Notes: generated by a model from the letters alone, not told the origin. Shown: positions 39,342 through 49,389, counted from the first letter of the stretch. The stretch is DNA of 64,000 bases from Actinospica robiniae DSM 44927 (GCF_000504285.1 NZ_KI632511.1:6616154-6680153); one strand, 5' to 3'. Program-made: numbers and translations.

Positions 39342-42300
39342 TCAGGCGGACGGGGCGCCGGCCGGGCGGGAGGCCGCGCGGCGCGCCCGGCGCCGCGGGC
39401 GGCCCGAGTCGGCCAGCGCGTTCTCCAGCGAGTCCGGGTCCTCCGCGTGCGCGCGCAGGTTGAGCGGCTCGGGCTCGTCTTCCGGCTCGGCCTCGGCCTC
39501 GGCGGCCTCGTCCGCGGGCTGCTCGACCTCGACGTCGGCCTCGACCTCGGTCGCCTCGACCGCTTCCGCGGTCTCGGTCTCGGTCTCGGTCTGCTCGTCC
39601 GAGGTCTGGTCGGCGGCGTGCTCGGCCGCGCCGGCGGCCCGGGCGGCCTTGCGGCGGCGCCGGCTGCGCCGACCCTCGCCCGCCGTCTCCTCGTGCCGCT
39701 CCCCGCCGCCGTCCTGCGTCCGCGCGCCCGAGTCCTCGGCCGAGGTCTCGGTGTGCTCGTGGTCGTGGTCGGCCGCGGCGGCGTTGCCGCCCTGGCTCCC
39801 CTTGCCCTGCTTGCCGGACTGCTGCTCCGGCCGCTTGCCCGGGTGCTCCACCGGATCGGTGTGCACGATCACGCCGCGGCCGTTGCAGTGCTCGCAGGGC
39901 TCGGAGAAGGCCTCGAGCAGGCCCTGGCCCACCCGCTTGCGGGTCATCTGCACCAGACCGAGCGAGGTGACCTCGGCCACCTGGTGCTTGGTACGGTCCC
40001 GGCCCAGGCACTCGAGCAGGCGCCGCAGCACCAGGTCCCGGTTGGACTCGAGCACCATGTCGATGAAGTCGATCACCACGATGCCGCCGAGGTCGCGCAG
40101 CCGCAGCTGCCGGACGATCTCCTCGGCCGCCTCCAGGTTGTTGCGGGTGACGGTCTCCTCCAGTGAGGAGGAGCCCTGCCCGGTGAACTTCCCGGTGTTG
40201 ACGTCGATGACGACCATCGCCTCGGTGCGGTCGATCACCAGCGAGCCGCCGCTGGGCAGCCAGACCTTCCGGTCCAGCGCCTTGGCCAGCTGCTCCTCGA
40301 TCCGGTAGGTCGAGAACACGTCGGTCTCGGCGGTCCAGTGCTCGACCCGCTCGGCCAGCTCCGGCGCCACCCCGGTGAGGTACTCGTGCACCGTCTTGTA
40401 GGCCGTGTCGCCGGAGACGATCAGCTTGCTGAAGTCCTCGTTGAAGATGTCCCGCACGACCCGCACGGTCAGGTCCGGCTCGCCGGAGAGCAGGGACGGC
40501 GCCGAGGCGGTCTTCGCCTTGCGCTCGATCTCCTCCCACTGCGCCACCAGCCGGGCGACGTCCTGCGAGAGCTCCTGCTCGCTCGCGCCCTCCGCGGCCG
40601 TGCGCACGATCACGCCGCCGTCCTCGGGCACGACCTTCTTCAGAATCTGCTTGAGCCGGGCCCGCTCGGTGTCCGGCAGCTTGCGGCTGATGCCCATCAT
40701 CGAGCCGCCCGGGATGTAGACCAGGAAGCGGCCGGGCAGCGAGATCTGGCTGGTCAGCCGGGCGCCCTTGTGGCCGATCGGGTCCTTGGTGACCTGCACC
40801 AGCACCGACTGCCCGCTCTTGAGCGCGGCCTCGATCCGGCGCGGCTGGCCGCTCAGGCCCGCCGCGTCGAAGTTGACCTCGCCGGCGTAGAGCACGGCGT
40901 TGCGGCCCTTGTTGATGTCGACGAAGGCCGCCTCCATCGAGGGCAGCACGTTCTGCACCTTGCCGAGGTAGACGTTGCCCACGTACGAGACCGAGGACTC
41001 GCGGTTGACGTAGTGCTCCACCAGCACGCCGTCCTCGAGCACGCCGATCTGGGTGCGGCCGGCGGACTGGCGCACCACCATGACCCGCTCGACCGACTCG
41101 CGCCGGGCCAGGAACTCGGCCTCGGTGACGATCGGGGCGCGGCGGGAGCGGGTGGCCCGGCCCTCGCGGCGGCGCTGCTGCTTGGCGACCAGGCGCACCG
41201 AGCCGCGCAGGCCCATCACGTCGTCCTCGGTGGTGACCGTGTCCGGGCCGCCGGAGGAGCGGCGCTGGCGCGGCTCGCGCACCTTCACCACGGTGTTCGG
41301 GGGATCGTCCGAGCTCTCCGCCCCACCGGCGGCGAGGTCCTCGGCGGTCTGCCGGCGACGGCGCCGACGCCGGCGGCGGCTGGACTCCTCGGGCAGGTCG
41401 AGCGCCTCCGGGTGCTGCGCCGCGGCGCGCTCCTTGGGCTGCTCGGCCTCCTCGGAGCCGGACTCGCCGGACTCCTCGGACTCCTCGGACTGCTCCTCGG
41501 CGGGCGCGGCGTTCGCCGCGGACTCGGGGCGGCGGCTGCGGGAACGGCGACGGCGGCGCGAGCCGGCGGTCGAGGACTCCTCGGCCTCCTCCGTCTCCTC
41601 CTCGGCCGGCTCCTCCGGGCGGGGGGCCGGCGCGGCCGGCTGCCGGAACGGCGCGATCGGGACGACCGGCGCCTGGAACAGGTTGCCGGACCAGGCGGAG
41701 GTGAACGGCGAGGTGGTGGCGGCCGGCTGGGCGGCCTCCTCCTCGGTCTCCTCGGCCGGCTCCGGCTCGGCCTGAGCGAGCGCTTCGACCAGCCGCTCGG
41801 CCCCGTCCTCGTCGACCGGCTCGTCGGCGTGGGGCTGCTGCGGCTCGTCGGCCGGGGCGGCGGCAGCCGCGGTGGCGCGTGAGACGCGCTTGGCCGGCTT
41901 GACCCCGGTCTTGCGGGTGCGCTTGGCGTTGGCCACCGGCTTGGCGGCTTCCTCGGCCTCGGCACTCGCGGGCTGCTCGGCCGGCTGCTCGTCCGCGGGG
42001 GCGGCGGGCTGCTCGGCCGGGGCGGGCTCGGCTTCGGGGGTGTCGGACGGCGGGGTCTGCGCCTTGGCGGCGGTCTTCTTCGTCGTCCGCTTGCGCGCGG
42101 CGCGCTTGGCCGGGGCAGGAGCCTCGGCTTCGGCGGCGGGCGCCTCGGCCGCGCTCTCGGCTACGGCCGGCGGCGCGGAGCTCTCGTCGGGCGCCGGCGC
42201 GGCCGCGTCCGGCGATCCGGCCGGTCGGCTGGCCGCACGGCGGCGCACCCGCTTGGCGGCGGGTCGGGTGGCCGGGGCCTCGGCCCCGGTGGACGCGTCC

Positions 42301-42350
42301 CGGGTTTCGGGGGCGTTCTCGTTGTTCTCTTCAGGCTCACGGTCGAGCAT
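39342..42350 (-). CDS. rne: Ribonuclease E/G
   Basis: The main endoribonuclease for mRNA decay and rRNA processing. About 440 N-terminal residues are low-complexity Ala/Pro/Glu with Arg-rich patches (RRRRRRRRR at one point) and are probably disordered; in actinobacteria the scaffold is at both ends. The S1 domain follows (YVGNVYLGKVQNVLPSMEAAFV), then the DNase I-like core with IDVNTGKFTG and IVVIDFIDM, and the zinc-link CEHCNGRG. A C-terminal acidic tail completes 1002 aa. It is followed by rplU and rpmA. Confidence 0.95.
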   Translation of the reverse strand: MLDREPEENNENAPETRDASTGAEAPATRPAAKRVRRRAASRPAGSPDAAAPAPDESSAPPAVAESAAEAPAAEAEAPAPAKRAARKRTTKKTAAKAQTPPSDTPEAEPAPAEQPAAPADEQPAEQPASAEAEEAAKPVANAKRTRKTGVKPAKRVSRATAAAAAPADEPQQPHADEPVDEDGAERLVEALAQAEPEPAEETEEEAAQPAATTSPFTSAWSGNLFQAPVVPIAPFRQPAAPAPRPEEPAEEETEEAEESSTAGSRRRRRSRSRRPESAANAAPAEEQSEESEESGESGSEEAEQPKERAAAQHPEALDLPEESSRRRRRRRRRQTAEDLAAGGAESSDDPPNTVVKVREPRQRRSSGGPDTVTTEDDVMGLRGSVRLVAKQQRRREGRATRSRRAPIVTEAEFLARRESVERVMVVRQSAGRTQIGVLEDGVLVEHYVNRESSVSYVGNVYLGKVQNVLPSMEAAFVDINKGRNAVLYAGEVNFDAAGLSGQPRRIEAALKSGQSVLVQVTKDPIGHKGARLTSQISLPGRFLVYIPGGSMMGISRKLPDTERARLKQILKKVVPEDGGVIVRTAAEGASEQELSQDVARLVAQWEEIERKAKTASAPSLLSGEPDLTVRVVRDIFNEDFSKLIVSGDTAYKTVHEYLTGVAPELAERVEHWTAETDVFSTYRIEEQLAKALDRKVWLPSGGSLVIDRTEAMVVIDVNTGKFTGQGSSSLEETVTRNNLEAAEEIVRQLRLRDLGGIVVIDFIDMVLESNRDLVLRRLLECLGRDRTKHQVAEVTSLGLVQMTRKRVGQGLLEAFSEPCEHCNGRGVIVHTDPVEHPGKRPEQQSGKQGKGSQGGNAAAADHDHEHTETSAEDSGARTQDGGGERHEETAGEGRRSRRRRKAARAAGAAEHAADQTSDEQTETETETAEAVEATEVEADVEVEQPADEAAEAEAEPEDEPEPLNLRAHAEDPDSLENALADSGRPRRRARRAASRPAGAPSA

Positions 42351-42497
42351 TCGGGCGGTTCTCCCGTCATGGCCCCCGGGCGCTCGGGGCGCCTACCCGG
42401 TCATCGGGAGGGCGTCGGCGCCGCGCAGGGGCTCGTCGTACGCAAAAAGTCGTGGCGGCTCGGAACGCGTGGTCCGCTCACCGGGCCGGTCGGATAG

Positions 42498-43304
42498 TCA
42501 ATCCCCGGGCGTCGAGTTCTCCACACCTGGGATCGCGACCTCCGTCGGCCCGGACTCCGGCGAAGCGCCGCGTTCCGGGGCTGTCGGCACGTCCGCCGCC
42601 AGCTGGGCCAGCGGCCCCTGCGCCAGCCGGGTCACCCTGGGGGGAACCGGAGGCACCAGGCCCGCGACCTCGCCGAGGCCGGTCAGTACGTCGTCGGGAC
42701 GCACCGCGGGGGTGGTATGCCGGACAACCACTCGAAGTATCGCACACGCGGACGTCGACCCGTCGAGAGTCGAGAAGTCGAGGACGGCTTCGCGCGCGTC
42801 GAAGACACGTACGCCGTTCTTGGTCAGCCGCCGTACCTCCACCCGCTCGGCCGCGGTGAAGGCGTCGACCGCGGCGCGCGCGTCGGCGTCCGCGACTTCC
42901 GGCAGCTCGATCCGCCAAACGGAGGCTTCGAGCTGGTCCGTCAGGGCGCCGCCGGCGGCCTCGACCACCTCGAGCACGTCCAGGTCGGGCGGCAGCGCCA
43001 GGTCCAGATCGCGCCGCAGCCGCTCCGGGTCGACCTTCTCGGCCAGCCCCAGCTCGACGAACTCGGCCTCGCTCGCGGTGCCGGTCGGCGCCGCTCCGGC
43101 CCAGGAGATCTTCGGATGCGGGCTGAACCCGGCCGAGTACGCCATCGGGACCTCGGCGCGCCGCAGCGCCCGCTCGAAGGCCCGCTGGATATCGCGATGG
43201 CTGGTGAACCTGAGCCTGCCGCGCTTGGCGTAGCAGACGCGTACGCGCTGCACGACCGGCGGGGGCGCGGGACCGTCGGGTGTCTTGGCGACCAGCGAAC
43301 TCAC
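42498..43304 (-). CDS. TIGR03936 (DUF2344) radical SAM-linked protein
   Basis: A 268-aa protein normally encoded directly after, or fused to, a B12-binding radical SAM protein of the TIGR03960 type. The family pattern VRVCYAKRGRLRFTSHRDIQRAFERALRRA and PMAYSAGFSPHPKISWAGA is clear. The biochemical role is unknown. In this window the expected radical SAM gene is not upstream; instead there is the paired parS module and an SDR gene. rne follows after 147 bases on the same strand. Confidence 0.92.
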   Translation of the reverse strand: MSSLVAKTPDGPAPPPVVQRVRVCYAKRGRLRFTSHRDIQRAFERALRRAEVPMAYSAGFSPHPKISWAGAAPTGTASEAEFVELGLAEKVDPERLRRDLDLALPPDLDVLEVVEAAGGALTDQLEASVWRIELPEVADADARAAVDAFTAAERVEVRRLTKNGVRVFDAREAVLDFSTLDGSTSACAILRVVVRHTTPAVRPDDVLTGLGEVAGLVPPVPPRVTRLAQGPLAQLAADVPTAPERGASPESGPTEVAIPGVENSTPGD

Positions 43305-43438
43305 CTGTTTCCGTCTGTCGGGTTCTATCGAAGACCCACCCGCCCCTAGGTTTTCACGAAGGACCCCGCCCGGCGAAAACGTCCGGCCGCGCCGTGGTCA
43401 GCGGCAGGGTTCCACGCTCGTTCCACGGTGAATCGACG

Positions 43439-43492
43439 ATGTTCCACGTGGAACATTATGCGTGCGGATGCATGATGTTCCACGTGGAACAT
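43439..43492. promoter_or_regulatory. parS: Paired parS-like ParB sites, module 2
   Basis: Two perfect GTTCCACGTGGAAC palindromes (43441-43454 and 43477-43490) are 36 bp apart centre-to-centre, as in module 1. Over 61 bases the two modules agree at 53 positions, including the inner ATGC...GCAT half-repeats, so the whole module is itself a near-palindrome. Degenerate halves such as GTTCCACGGTG flank it. It is in a non-coding gap and is the strongest candidate ParB loading site in the window. Confidence 0.85.
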
Positions 43493-43537
43493 CGTGGAAC
43501 GGTTTCGTCGCCCGGGCCCGGGGCGGCCGGCCGCTGT

Positions 43538-44482
43538 CTATCCGAGCTCCGCGAACTGCACGCCGGTGGCCGCGACGGACGCCTCCCACAGGCGAAGCGC
43601 CAGCTCGCGGCTCAACGCCGATCCGCTCGGCTCGGCCTCCGCCGGAGCCCCGCGCACCCCGCCGAGACCACGCGGCCCGAAATACCGCCGCCCGACCATG
43701 TCGCGCTCCGGCCCGCGTCGCGCCGGGTCCGCGGCCAGCGCGGCCCGCGCCGTCGCGGCGAACACGATCGGCCCGGCTCCGTGCTCCGTCGGCTGTGAGA
43801 TCAGCCACGCTCCGCGCCGGAACACCGGCCCGACCAGCCGCCGGTTTCCGCCGTGCGCGCGGGTGGCCAGCTGCGAACGGGTGACCCCGGGATGGGCCGC
43901 CAGCGAGAAGAGCCGCCCGCCCCCGCGACGGTCGAGCTCGAAGGCGAACAGGAGATTGGCCAGCTTGGACCGGGCGTAGCCCAGCCAGCTCGAGCCCTTC
44001 GGGAGAATCTTGAAGTCCGTCAGCTCCGCGCGCATCGCGGCCCGATGCGCCAGCGAGGAGACCGTCACCACCCGCGGCTGCTCCGCGGTGAGCAGCAACG
44101 GCAGCAGATGGCCGGTCAGGGCGAAGTGCCCCAGATGGTTCGTGCCGATCTGCAGCTCGAAGCCGTCCGTCGTGTGCCCGGGCGTCGGCGTCATCACGCC
44201 CGCGTTGTTGACCAGGACGTCGAGCTCGCCGGCCCGGTCCGCTATCTCGGCCGCGGCCTCCTCGACCGACTCCAGGCTCGCCAGGTCCACCCGGACGTAC
44301 TCGACCCGCGCCGCCGGGACCGCCGCCCGGATCGCCGCCACCGCGGCCCGCGCCCGCTCGTCGCTGCGGCAGGCCAACAGGGTCCGCGCGCCGGACGCCG
44401 CCAGCTGCCGCGCCACCGCCAGCCCTATCCCGCTCGAAGCGCCGGTGACCAGCACCGTGCGCCCGGACAGGTTGTCCACCAC
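43538..44482 (-). CDS. Short-chain dehydrogenase/reductase
   Basis: An NAD(P)-dependent oxidoreductase of 314 aa. The cofactor motif TGASSGIG, the NNAGV loop and the catalytic YARSK are present, with Asn and Ser in the usual positions (VVTVSSLAHRA). It resembles retinol dehydrogenase-like members; the substrate is unknown. I chose GTG 44482 (RBS-like GGTGGGGG) because the frame continues upstream through low-complexity sequence into the glutathione peroxidase region. Confidence 0.88.
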   Translation of the reverse strand: MVDNLSGRTVLVTGASSGIGLAVARQLAASGARTLLACRSDERARAAVAAIRAAVPAARVEYVRVDLASLESVEEAAAEIADRAGELDVLVNNAGVMTPTPGHTTDGFELQIGTNHLGHFALTGHLLPLLLTAEQPRVVTVSSLAHRAAMRAELTDFKILPKGSSWLGYARSKLANLLFAFELDRRGGGRLFSLAAHPGVTRSQLATRAHGGNRRLVGPVFRRGAWLISQPTEHGAGPIVFAATARAALAADPARRGPERDMVGRRYFGPRGLGGVRGAPAEAEPSGSALSRELALRLWEASVAATGVQFAELG

Positions 44483-44688
44483 CTTCGCCCCCACCGAGGT
44501 CGGCGGCGCCGGACCGTCCGGACCGGGAACGGATCGCGTCCCCTCATCCGAGCCACCGGGCAGCCGCGCTGCTGCGTCCTTGAGTGCGTCGTGCCGTTCG
44601 TTCCCGTGCCCGGCCCGTCGGAGCGGCCCGCGACAGCCGCCCCGACGCGCCCTCCGACGCCCGCCCACGGACGCCGGAGACGGCGCTG

Positions 44689-45177
44689 CTAACCCAGCAG
44701 GCGCTCGATCGCCTCGACGACCTCCGGCGAATCCGGCGTGGTGCGCGGGCTGAACCGCGCCACCGGCTTGCCGTCGGCGTCGATCAGCCACTTGGCGAAG
44801 TTCCACGCCACGTCGCCGGCCTCGCCGCTCTCCTGCTCCTGCACCCCGGTCAGCTCGGTGAACACCGCGTGCCGGCCCGGGCCGTTGACCTCGACCTTCT
44901 CGAACATCGGGAAGGTCACGCCGAAGGTGGTCGAGCAGAAGGTCTCGATCTCCTCGGCCGAGCCCGGCTCCTGGCCGCCGAACTGGTTGCACGGGAAGCC
45001 GAGCACGGTGAACCCGCGCTCGCCGTAGGTCTTCTGCAGCTGCTCCAGCGCCGTGTACTGCGGGGTCAGCCCGCACTTCGACGCCACGTTCACCACTAGC
45101 GCGCCCTTGCCCAGATGCGCGCCGATCGTGGTGTCCTCGCCCTGCAGCGACTTGATCGGAATCCCGCTCACGCTCAT
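44689..45177 (-). CDS. Glutathione/thioredoxin peroxidase
   Basis: Reduces hydroperoxides. NVASKCGLTPQYTALEQL carries the peroxidatic Cys, LGFPCNQFGGQEPGS the resolving-type Cys and Gln, and WNFAKWLID the active-site Trp and Asn. Like most bacterial members it probably uses thioredoxin or mycothiol-linked donors, not glutathione. ATG 45177 has GGAGG 7 bases before it. It follows the M48 gene by only 2 bases, forming an operon. Confidence 0.93.
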   Translation of the reverse strand: MSVSGIPIKSLQGEDTTIGAHLGKGALVVNVASKCGLTPQYTALEQLQKTYGERGFTVLGFPCNQFGGQEPGSAEEIETFCSTTFGVTFPMFEKVEVNGPGRHAVFTELTGVQEQESGEAGDVAWNFAKWLIDADGKPVARFSPRTTPDSPEVVEAIERLLG

Positions 45178-45179
45178 GA

Positions 45180-46259
45180 TCAATCCTCCGAATCTTCCGG
45201 CTCGGCCTGCTCCGACTCCTGGTCGGACTGCGGGCCCCACTTCCGGTACATCTTCTCGCCGAGCCGGTCGCCGACCGCGCCCGCCTCACGCATGAAGTCC
45301 CGGACTTTAGACATGAGCGGATCGGTGCTGTTCTTGATTCCCTCGGAGTAGGAATCCACCGCTTCCTTGAAAGCCTGCCGCGCCGAGGCGCTGTTGTCGT
45401 CCTCGCGGCGCGGGTAGTCGCCGGTCAGGATCCGGGCGTAGGCGCCGGAGTCGACCCAGCGGGTGAGGTCCAGGGCGCGCACCGCGGGGAACGGGTGGGT
45501 GCCCCTCGACCCGAGCGAGAGGCGCAGCAGCGAGTCGCGCAGGTCCCCGGTGCTCTCGTACTCGCGGCCCTGGTCGATGAAGACCATCGGGTTCATCTCG
45601 TGCAGGTGCGCGCCGCCGGCGAGCTTCATCTGCGTGCGTATCCCGGCCTCGATGTCCTGGCTGACCAGCAGCCCGGCCCGGTCGCAGGATATCTCCGCCT
45701 TCCGGTACCACTCCTTCAGAGCCCTGATCAGGGCCATGACGCCGAGCAGGCCGCCGGGCAGGACCGAGGCGATCTGGCTCAGGTCCAGCAGCCACTGCAG
45801 CATCGTGCGGTAGACCGCGTGCCCGGAGAAGGCGTGCCCGAGCTCGTGCGCGATGACGAAGCGCAGCTCCTCCTCGTCCAGCAGCTCCACCAGTCCGGTG
45901 TTCAGGACGATGACCGGCTTGTTCATGCCGATCGTCATCGCGTTCACCGTCGGGGTCTGCGAGACGAACATCTCAGGCTTCTCCGGCACGTCGAGCACCC
46001 GGCAGGCGTCGTCGAGCAGGATGTCGAGCCGCGGGAACTGCTGGCGCGAGACCTGCACCGCGTTGCCCAGCAGCATCAGCCGCACTTCGCGCTCGTTCAT
46101 GATCGAGTTGAACAGCTTGAGCAGCGCGTCGAAGCCTGCCAGCTTGCGCAGCGCCACCAGCGCCGCACGGTCCGCCGGGTGCTCGTAGGCACGTGAGCTG
46201 ATGCCGGGAAAAGTCTTGCGTACACGAGCCGGCGCGGCGTCTTGCGTATCGACGGGCAT
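45180..46259 (-). CDS. M48 family zinc metallopeptidase
   Basis: A predicted membrane-associated protease (359 aa). HELGHAFSGHAVYR is the HExxH zinc motif, preceded by MTIGMNKPVIVLNTGLVELL. The third ligand lies in the region EISCDRAGLLVSQDIEAG. One hydrophobic segment (ASVLPGGLLGVMALI) follows the zinc motif. The C-terminal 40 residues are acidic. It is distinct from the HtpX-type protein at 13 kb. ATG 46259 has GAGGGG before it. Confidence 0.9.
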   Translation of the reverse strand: MPVDTQDAAPARVRKTFPGISSRAYEHPADRAALVALRKLAGFDALLKLFNSIMNEREVRLMLLGNAVQVSRQQFPRLDILLDDACRVLDVPEKPEMFVSQTPTVNAMTIGMNKPVIVLNTGLVELLDEEELRFVIAHELGHAFSGHAVYRTMLQWLLDLSQIASVLPGGLLGVMALIRALKEWYRKAEISCDRAGLLVSQDIEAGIRTQMKLAGGAHLHEMNPMVFIDQGREYESTGDLRDSLLRLSLGSRGTHPFPAVRALDLTRWVDSGAYARILTGDYPRREDDNSASARQAFKEAVDSYSEGIKNSTDPLMSKVRDFMREAGAVGDRLGEKMYRKWGPQSDQESEQAEPEDSED

Positions 46260-46389
46260 GGCTTCGAGCCCCCTCGGGTGAGTCGCTGGTTGGAAACCCA
46301 CGTCGAACATACCGACCCGGCGCGTTGTGCGCTGCGGGGTAGGCCTACTCTTTTTCTTCGAGTAACGCTTTTTCTAAGGACGGTCGACC

Positions 46390-46542
46390 GTGAGCATTCT
46401 CGCCGACATCGCATCGGACAGCGCCCCGCCCGGGATCTTCCTGCGCGTGTTCATCCTGGGCGGACTGGCCTTCGTCGGCCTGTGCGCGTGGTTCGTGCTG
46501 CGCGGATACGTCAAGTCGGGTGACAAGGACGAGCACAAGTAG
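46390..46542 (+). CDS. Small single-span membrane protein (50 aa)
   Basis: The GTG at 46390 has AAGGA about 9 bases before it and opens a 50-residue frame. SILADIASDSAPPG is followed by a hydrophobic helix (FLRVFILGGLAFVGLCAWFVL) and a charged KSGDKDEHK tail. The layout suggests one transmembrane span with the charged tail in the cytoplasm. A second protein of the same style follows, ahead of nadD. The function is unknown; similar small frames occur at this locus in other actinobacteria, from memory. Confidence 0.65.
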   Translation: MSILADIASDSAPPGIFLRVFILGGLAFVGLCAWFVLRGYVKSGDKDEHK

Positions 46543-46647
46543 GCCGCCGGGCCACCCCCTCGCGTACTCCGCGGGGCCCTGGCCCTATATTCGAGTGCGC
46601 AGCGCGAGCTGCGCCGAAGACTCGCGACGAAGGAATCGAGCGGTTCG

Positions 46648-46794
46648 ATGAACGCACATGTGCTGTCCGTGGTAGCCGAGGGGACCGCCCCCAACCGGTA
46701 TTCCGGCATCAACCCTGCTCTCAACGCTGCCTGCGTGATGGCCGGGTTCCTCATCCTGCTCTTCCTGGTCACCCGCCTCAACCGGGACAAGTAG
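46648..46794 (+). CDS. Small single-span membrane protein (48 aa)
   Basis: ATG 46648 opens a 48-residue frame: a polar start (NAHVLSVVAEGTAPNRYSG), a hydrophobic helix (AACVMAGFLILLFLVTRL) and a short basic tail NRDK. AAGGAA precedes the start. It resembles its neighbour at 46390 in plan but not in sequence. It lies just upstream of nadD in the same direction, so they may share transcripts. Confidence 0.65.
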   Translation: MNAHVLSVVAEGTAPNRYSGINPALNAACVMAGFLILLFLVTRLNRDK

Positions 46795-46885
46795 ACCGGA
46801 CGATCGCGGCCTGTCCCGGCCGATCGGGCGCCCGCCGCCGCACGGTGGGGCGCCCGGCCGGTGAGAGACGGTAGGGTCGGGACGC

Positions 46886-47575
46886 ATGGACGGCCCCAAC
46901 GTTGCCCCGAGCACCGAGAGGCGCCACACCGTCGGCGCCCCCGATCCCGCGGGCACGCCGCGAGGTGATCGGCGCCGCGTCCGCCTCGGCGTGATGGGCG
47001 GCACCTTCGACCCGATCCACCACGGCCACCTCGTGGCCGCCAGCGAGGTCGGCTCGCTCTTCTCGCTCGACGAGGTGGTGTTCGTCCCCACCAACGAGCC
47101 CTGGCAGAAGTCCGACCGCTCGGTCAGCTCGCCCGAGGACCGCTATCTGATGACGGTCATCGCCACGGCCTCCAACCCCCGCTTCTCGGTCAGCCGCGTG
47201 GACATCGACCGCGGCGGACCCACGTACACCGTGGACACCCTGCGCGATCTGCGCAGCGAACGCGGCCCCGACGTCGACTTCTTCTTCATCACCGGCGCCG
47301 ACGCGCTAGGCCAGATCTTCTCCTGGCGCGACGCCGATGAACTGGTGGAGATGGCCCACTTCGTCGGCTGTACGCGGCCGGGCCACACGCTCACCGACCC
47401 CGGGCTGCCCCTCGGCAAGGCCTCGCTGGTGGAGATCCCGGCGCTGGCCATCTCCTCGACCGCGTGCCGGGAGCGGGTGCGCCGAGGCGAACCGGTGTGG
47501 TATCTGGTTCCAGACGGCATCGTCCAGTACATCAACAAGCGCTCGCTGTACCAGCCGGCCGAGGAGGCGAGATGA
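46886..47575 (+). CDS. nadD: Nicotinate-nucleotide adenylyltransferase
   Basis: Joins nicotinate mononucleotide and ATP in NAD synthesis. [12 protein letters not shown] is the (T/H)xGH-type nucleotide motif, with [10 protein letters not shown] for substrate and [10 protein letters not shown] at the C-terminal signature. An N-terminal extension of about 30 residues precedes the fold, giving 229 aa. Its stop overlaps the next start (ATGA), so translation is coupled to the LytR_C gene. Confidence 0.94.
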   Translation: MDGPNVAPSTERRHTVGAPDPAGTPRGDRRRVRLGVMGGTFDPIHHGHLVAASEVGSLFSLDEVVFVPTNEPWQKSDRSVSSPEDRYLMTVIATASNPRFSVSRVDIDRGGPTYTVDTLRDLRSERGPDVDFFFITGADALGQIFSWRDADELVEMAHFVGCTRPGHTLTDPGLPLGKASLVEIPALAISSTACRERVRRGEPVWYLVPDGIVQYINKRSLYQPAEEAR

Positions 47576-49389
47576 GCGGAACGGGACGACGCCGCAAGCC
47601 GCCGGTCGAAGGCGAAGGCGGAGGCGAGCCGCAGTACGAGCGCGGCGCCTTCGAGGCTCAGGAGCCGCAGGGCGGCCAGCAGTGGCAGACGTACGCCCCC
47701 GCGCCCGAGCCGCAGTACGACTACGACTGGCGCGGCGCCGAATCGGCCGCCCAGCCGCCGGCCGCGCCCGCAGCCCCCGCTGCCCCGCCGCCCGCGGCCG
47801 CCGAGCAGTGGCCGCCGCAGTATCAGCAGCCTTACCAGGAGTACCAGATCCCTCAGCCGCGCTGGGAGCAGCCCGCCCCCGCCGCGTACGTCGAGCCGGA
47901 CCCGATACCCGCACCGCCGCCCGCCGCTCAGCCCGAGCCGGCCCCCGCCGCGTCCGCCGCCCCGGCCCCGCGCACCCGGCCGCAGCCGCGCCCCGAGCCC
48001 GCCGGCGACGCCTTCAATTTCGACTTCGACCTCGACGAGGACGACGCCTCCGCCGCGTCCGCCACCGGCCCCCGCCCCGCCGCCGGCCGTCCCGCCGACA
48101 AGGACGGCTACCGTCCCGGCGACTTCGCGTTCGTGGACGAGGGCAACGACCCCGAGGTCAAGGGCTGGCTGGAGTTCAGCGAGAGCCGCGCCGACTCCAG
48201 GGCCGAACGCACCCGCCGCCTGCGCACCCGGCTGACCGCGCTCGCGGCCGTGCTCGTGCTGGCCGGTGCCGGCTTCGGCGCGTACAGCGTCTTCGGCGGC
48301 TCGAGCAGCACTCCCGCAGCCGCGGCCGCCACCAAGTCCCTGCTGCTGTTCCAGCTCGACGACGCCGACGGCAACTCGATCGGCGACGCGCTCATGGTGA
48401 CCAAGCGCGGCGGAGCCCAGGACGGCTCGGCCGTGGGCGGCACCGGCGCCATCGTGGTCATCCCGGCCAAGATGCAGATCCAGTCCGACTTCGGCACCCA
48501 GCCGTTCGGCGGCGACATGACCGGCAGCCCGCTCCAGCCGCCCGCCGACGACACCGAGGTCGCCGCCACCCTGGGGGTCACCCCCGACGGCGACATGACC
48601 ATGAACGAGACCACGTTCGGCATCTTCGTGGACGAACTCGGCGGCCTGACCGTGACGACCAACACCGACATCCCCGCCACCACCGCCGACCCGTCGGGCG
48701 TGAAGCAGGGCACGGTCACCCTCAGCGGCGCCCAAGCCGTCGCCTACGCCACGTACCAGGCCAAGGGAGAATCCGACAGCGCCCAGTCGGTCCGCTTCGG
48801 CCAGGTCGTCAGCGCGCTGATGACGAAGATGCCGTCCTTCGGCAACGCCGTCAGCGCCCAGCTCAACCAGCTCGGCCTGATCACCAAGCCGTCGATGCCG
48901 CTGACCAAGCTCAGCCCGATTCTCGCGGCGCTCGCCGCGCAGCAGGCCGCCGGCAAGGTCACCGAGGTCGTGCTGCCGCTGAGCCAGGACGGCAACGACA
49001 CGCTCAACTACACGGCCGCAGCCCCGATCGTCTCCAAGCTCCTCGGCGGCACCATGAAGGCCGGTGCGTCAGCCGGCCAGGCCGCGCGCGTGCTGGTCGA
49101 GGACGCCACCGGCGCCACCGGCCCGAAGGCGCAGCAGCTGATCTCCGCCGCCGAAGCCGACCTGCAGAACGGCGGCTACACGTTCAACGGCGGCGACGCC
49201 GTCCCCGAACAGGCGAAGACGGTGGTGGAAGTGGCCTCCTCGTCCCAGCAGGGCCTCGCCCAGCAGGTCGCGAGCGGTCTGGGCCTGAGCGGGAGCACGG
49301 TGAAGGTCGTGCCCGGTCTCGCCCAGGTAGACGATGTGACCGTCGTACTCGGCGCCGACTGGGCGAGCGTGGCCACCGCAGGCTCGTAG
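47572..49389 (+). CDS. LytR C-terminal domain membrane protein
   Basis: A 605-aa protein. Pro/Ala/Gln-rich cytoplasmic residues 1-215 lead to a single transmembrane helix ([23 protein letters not shown]). An extracytoplasmic LytR-like region follows, including [17 protein letters not shown]-type segments. A C-terminal LytR_C domain ends with [21 protein letters not shown]. LytR-CpsA-Psr enzymes attach glycopolymers to peptidoglycan; several of their key Arg residues are not obvious, so this one may be regulatory. The order nadD-LytR-rsfS is conserved in actinobacteria. Confidence 0.85.
   Translation: MSGTGRRRKPPVEGEGGGEPQYERGAFEAQEPQGGQQWQTYAPAPEPQYDYDWRGAESAAQPPAAPAAPAAPPPAAAEQWPPQYQQPYQEYQIPQPRWEQPAPAAYVEPDPIPAPPPAAQPEPAPAASAAPAPRTRPQPRPEPAGDAFNFDFDLDEDDASAASATGPRPAAGRPADKDGYRPGDFAFVDEGNDPEVKGWLEFSESRADSRAERTRRLRTRLTALAAVLVLAGAGFGAYSVFGGSSSTPAAAAATKSLLLFQLDDADGNSIGDALMVTKRGGAQDGSAVGGTGAIVVIPAKMQIQSDFGTQPFGGDMTGSPLQPPADDTEVAATLGVTPDGDMTMNETTFGIFVDELGGLTVTTNTDIPATTADPSGVKQGTVTLSGAQAVAYATYQAKGESDSAQSVRFGQVVSALMTKMPSFGNAVSAQLNQLGLITKPSMPLTKLSPILAALAAQQAAGKVTEVVLPLSQDGNDTLNYTAAAPIVSKLLGGTMKAGASAGQAARVLVEDATGATGPKAQQLISAAEADLQNGGYTFNGGDAVPEQAKTVVEVASSSQQGLAQQVASGLGLSGSTVKVVPGLAQVDDVTVVLGADWASVATAGS

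Noticed and set aside
38707-41882. Long plus-strand frames opposite rne
   Set aside because: They are antisense shadows of RNase E with low-complexity Leu/Gly/Arg content and no domain motif.
43280-43798. Plus-strand frame with two FHVEH peptides at parS module 2
   Set aside because: Same explanation: it is translated parS DNA running into the antisense of the SDR gene.
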